Positions 5,921 through 7,132 of a DNA stretch of 7,132 nucleotides are shown here, in pieces (position 1 is the stretch's first letter; each line of letters begins with the position of its first letter). The notes under the pieces were generated by a model. It was given only the letters and a program-made list of their open reading frames with translations. It had not been told where the DNA came from and searched no databases. The stretch comes from Alphaproteobacteria bacterium UBA2947. GTDB lineage: Bacteria > Pseudomonadota > Alphaproteobacteria > Rs-D84. The position numbers were made by a program, and so were the translations under genes. The stretch is taken from assembly GCA_002348925.1 (NCBI GenBank), contig DEBV01000004.1, positions 97,858-104,989 of the forward strand, written 5' to 3'.

Positions 5921-5929
5921 ATCTTATCA
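5921..5929 (-). promoter_or_regulatory. Possible extended -10 promoter for the lipoprotein gene
   Basis: Minus-strand TGATAAGAT (5921-5929) is an extended -10 element in the 66-base gap between the protease and the lipoprotein. It would give a leader of about 40 bases. No convincing -35 hexamer lies 16-18 bases upstream, so this could be chance. If it is real, the lipoprotein can be expressed apart from the protease. Confidence 0.25.
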
Positions 5930-5942
5930 TTTTGCAAGTTTT

Positions 5943-7132
5943 TTATTTTTTCAATATGTCGTCAGATTTAATATATTCGGGCGAATCTTTTTTAGATTTG
6001 CTTTGTGCCAATTTAGCGTATTTGCGCGCATTCGCTTTATCGCCGTTCATGTTATAAAATTCAGCCATTGCCCAATCTGATTCCCCGCCGTCTGTCACGC
6101 GTGCCAAAATCCAATAAGCCAGTGGTGCGGGTTCTGTTAAAATAACGCGTTTGCAAAGTTCAACTGCGCGCGCTTTGTCGTCTGGTTTGTTGCGTTCACT
6201 TAGAACCAATGCCAATGCGGTTTCAATTTGTGGTGCATTTTTAGAAAGTGTCAAAGATTTTTCGTACGCGTTTACACTGTCGTCATATGCGCCGAATTGG
6301 TATTCTATATCACCCAACAGTTCGTAATAATAAGGATTGTTCGGATTGCGTTTAATCAGTGTTTGTGTGCCTGTTTTTGCGGTCTTTAAATCGCCACCGC
6401 GCATATTCGCAATTGCACGTGCATAAATTGCCGCATCAGATTTGTTGGAATAGGGATATTTAGTTATAACATTTTTATCTTTGTCCAGATATCCAATTAA
6501 CTTTGCACGCAAGATTTCATAGTTTGCGTTTTCGTTCGCAATTTTTCCCGCTGATTTTGTCGGGACTTTTTTCAATTTAGATATTTTTGTTTTTGCGTTG
6601 TTTATGCGTTCGCTGGTTAATGGGTGATTTATACGACTTGGATTTGCTTTGCTTTCAATCGCGCCATGCATATCGCGCATTTGTTCGAATACTTCAACCA
6701 GTCCGTTTGGATTTTGATTTGCCTTTACCATTAAATCGACAGCCATATCGTCTGCCATACGTTCTTCATCACGTGAAAAAGACAACATAGATTGTTGTGC
6801 AATACCTGTTGCACCCGCCATAACACCAACACCAGCCGTGGGATTTCCGCCCGCCACCATCAAACCAACACCCAATGCCTGAATCACCATAGTTCGCACC
6901 ATTTCGTCATGCATGCGTTGTGACATCTGCACCATATGTCCGCCGATAGTATGTCCCAATTCGTGTGCAATAACCGCGCGCAGTGCGTTTGGATTTTTTA
7001 TTTGTTTTAGTAAGCCCGTATAAACAAAAATATCTTCGCCACCACGAACAAAGGCATTAAAATCATCGTCATTTACAATGTAAACTTTTAATCTTTTTTC
7101 TGAAATGTCTGCAGCGTTTGCGACGGGCTTCG
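5943..7132 (-). CDS. BepA/YfgC-like M48 zinc metalloprotease with C-terminal TPR-like repeats, 5' end missing
   Basis: Periplasmic metallopeptidase of the BepA type, which in E. coli degrades stalled outer-membrane proteins and assists LptD assembly. The frame runs off the right edge (about 395 residues visible), so any signal peptide is missing. The visible start has the M48 lead-in NAFVRGGEDIFVYTGLL, then the zinc motif HELGH (6951-6965). A Gly/Ala-rich hydrophobic stretch follows (about 6903-6790). The third-ligand motif EERMAD comes next, with the ligand Glu at 6762-6764. The preceding SMLSFSRDE resembles the same place in E. coli BepA. NHPLTSERI supplies the BepA-like His at 6624-6626. 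From about 6450 down to 5985 there are helical repeats resembling TPRs (for example YYELLGDIEYQFGAYDDSVNAY). The TTG at 6957-6959 is the Leu of HELGH, not a start. Subfamily identity is likely but rests on motif memory. Confidence 0.93.
   Translation of the reverse strand, partial: KPVANAADISEKRLKVYIVNDDDFNAFVRGGEDIFVYTGLLKQIKNPNALRAVIAHELGHTIGGHMVQMSQRMHDEMVRTMVIQALGVGLMVAGGNPTAGVGVMAGATGIAQQSMLSFSRDEERMADDMAVDLMVKANQNPNGLVEVFEQMRDMHGAIESKANPSRINHPLTSERINNAKTKISKLKKVPTKSAGKIANENANYEILRAKLIGYLDKDKNVITKYPYSNKSDAAIYARAIANMRGGDLKTAKTGTQTLIKRNPNNPYYYELLGDIEYQFGAYDDSVNAYEKSLTLSKNAPQIETALALVLSERNKPDDKARAVELCKRVILTEPAPLAYWILARVTDGGESDWAMAEFYNMNGDKANARKYAKLAQSKSKKDSPEYIKSDDILKK

Noticed and set aside
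5877..5930. N-terminal extension of the lipoprotein to an upstream ATG
   Set aside because: It would put 18 polar residues before a perfect signal peptide and lacks a ribosome site, whereas the downstream ATG has AAGGAG at ideal spacing.
5737..6057. Plus-strand open frame of 106 codons over the lipoprotein and the protease end
   Set aside because: It is antisense to two supported genes and has no ribosome site. Its start lies just after the rne terminator and its composition looks random.
6957..6959. TTG as the start of the M48 protease
   Set aside because: It is the Leu codon inside the zinc motif HELGH. The upstream codons encode recognisable M48 sequence to the right edge.

Overview
The window looks like a piece of a chromosome from an AT-leaning, Gram-negative alphaproteobacterium, possibly a host-associated or gut lineage with compact genes. 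The best taxonomic clue is the RNase E-type protein. Its N-terminus (HPEETRVVVVD, then GNIYLAKV, EPSLQAAFVDYG and FSEIHPDYYQ) reads like the alphaproteobacterial version. A BepA-like periplasmic protease and a lipoprotein with a clear lipobox also point to a cell with an outer membrane. No tRNA, rRNA, CRISPR array, insertion sequence or integrase is visible, and no intergenic stretch exceeds about 210 bases.

Layout. Bases 2-1603 (+) hold most of a class A penicillin-binding protein whose N-terminus lies off the left edge. A GNAT acetyltransferase follows after only 4 bases (1608-2201), so the two are probably one operon. A bidirectional hairpin terminator (2203-2232) separates them from a convergent 97-residue coiled-coil protein (2225-2518, -). 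Divergent from that gene is an MprF-type integral membrane protein lacking any synthetase domain (2640-3677, +). A 205-base spacer follows, holding the start of a doubtful small membrane ORF (3741-3968, +). This ORF runs into a compact RNase E/G (3883-5685, +). A second bidirectional terminator (5693-5720) lies between rne and the minus-strand pair on the right: a 47-residue lipoprotein (5733-5876) and an M48 metalloprotease with C-terminal TPR-like repeats (5943 to beyond the right edge).

How the genes fit together. Most of the products act at the cell envelope: peptidoglycan synthesis, a lipid-translocase-like membrane protein, a lipoprotein, and a quality-control protease of the BepA type. 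RNase E is the RNA-processing gene among them. From memory, rne lies near an amidase and PBP1A gene in many Alphaproteobacteria, so this may be a rearranged form of that neighbourhood. I see no clear new multi-gene system. The parts most worth a second look are the flippase-only MprF homologue, the small membrane ORF overlapping the start of rne, the uncharacterised coiled-coil and lipoprotein genes, and the compact RNase E with an acidic insert in its S1 region.
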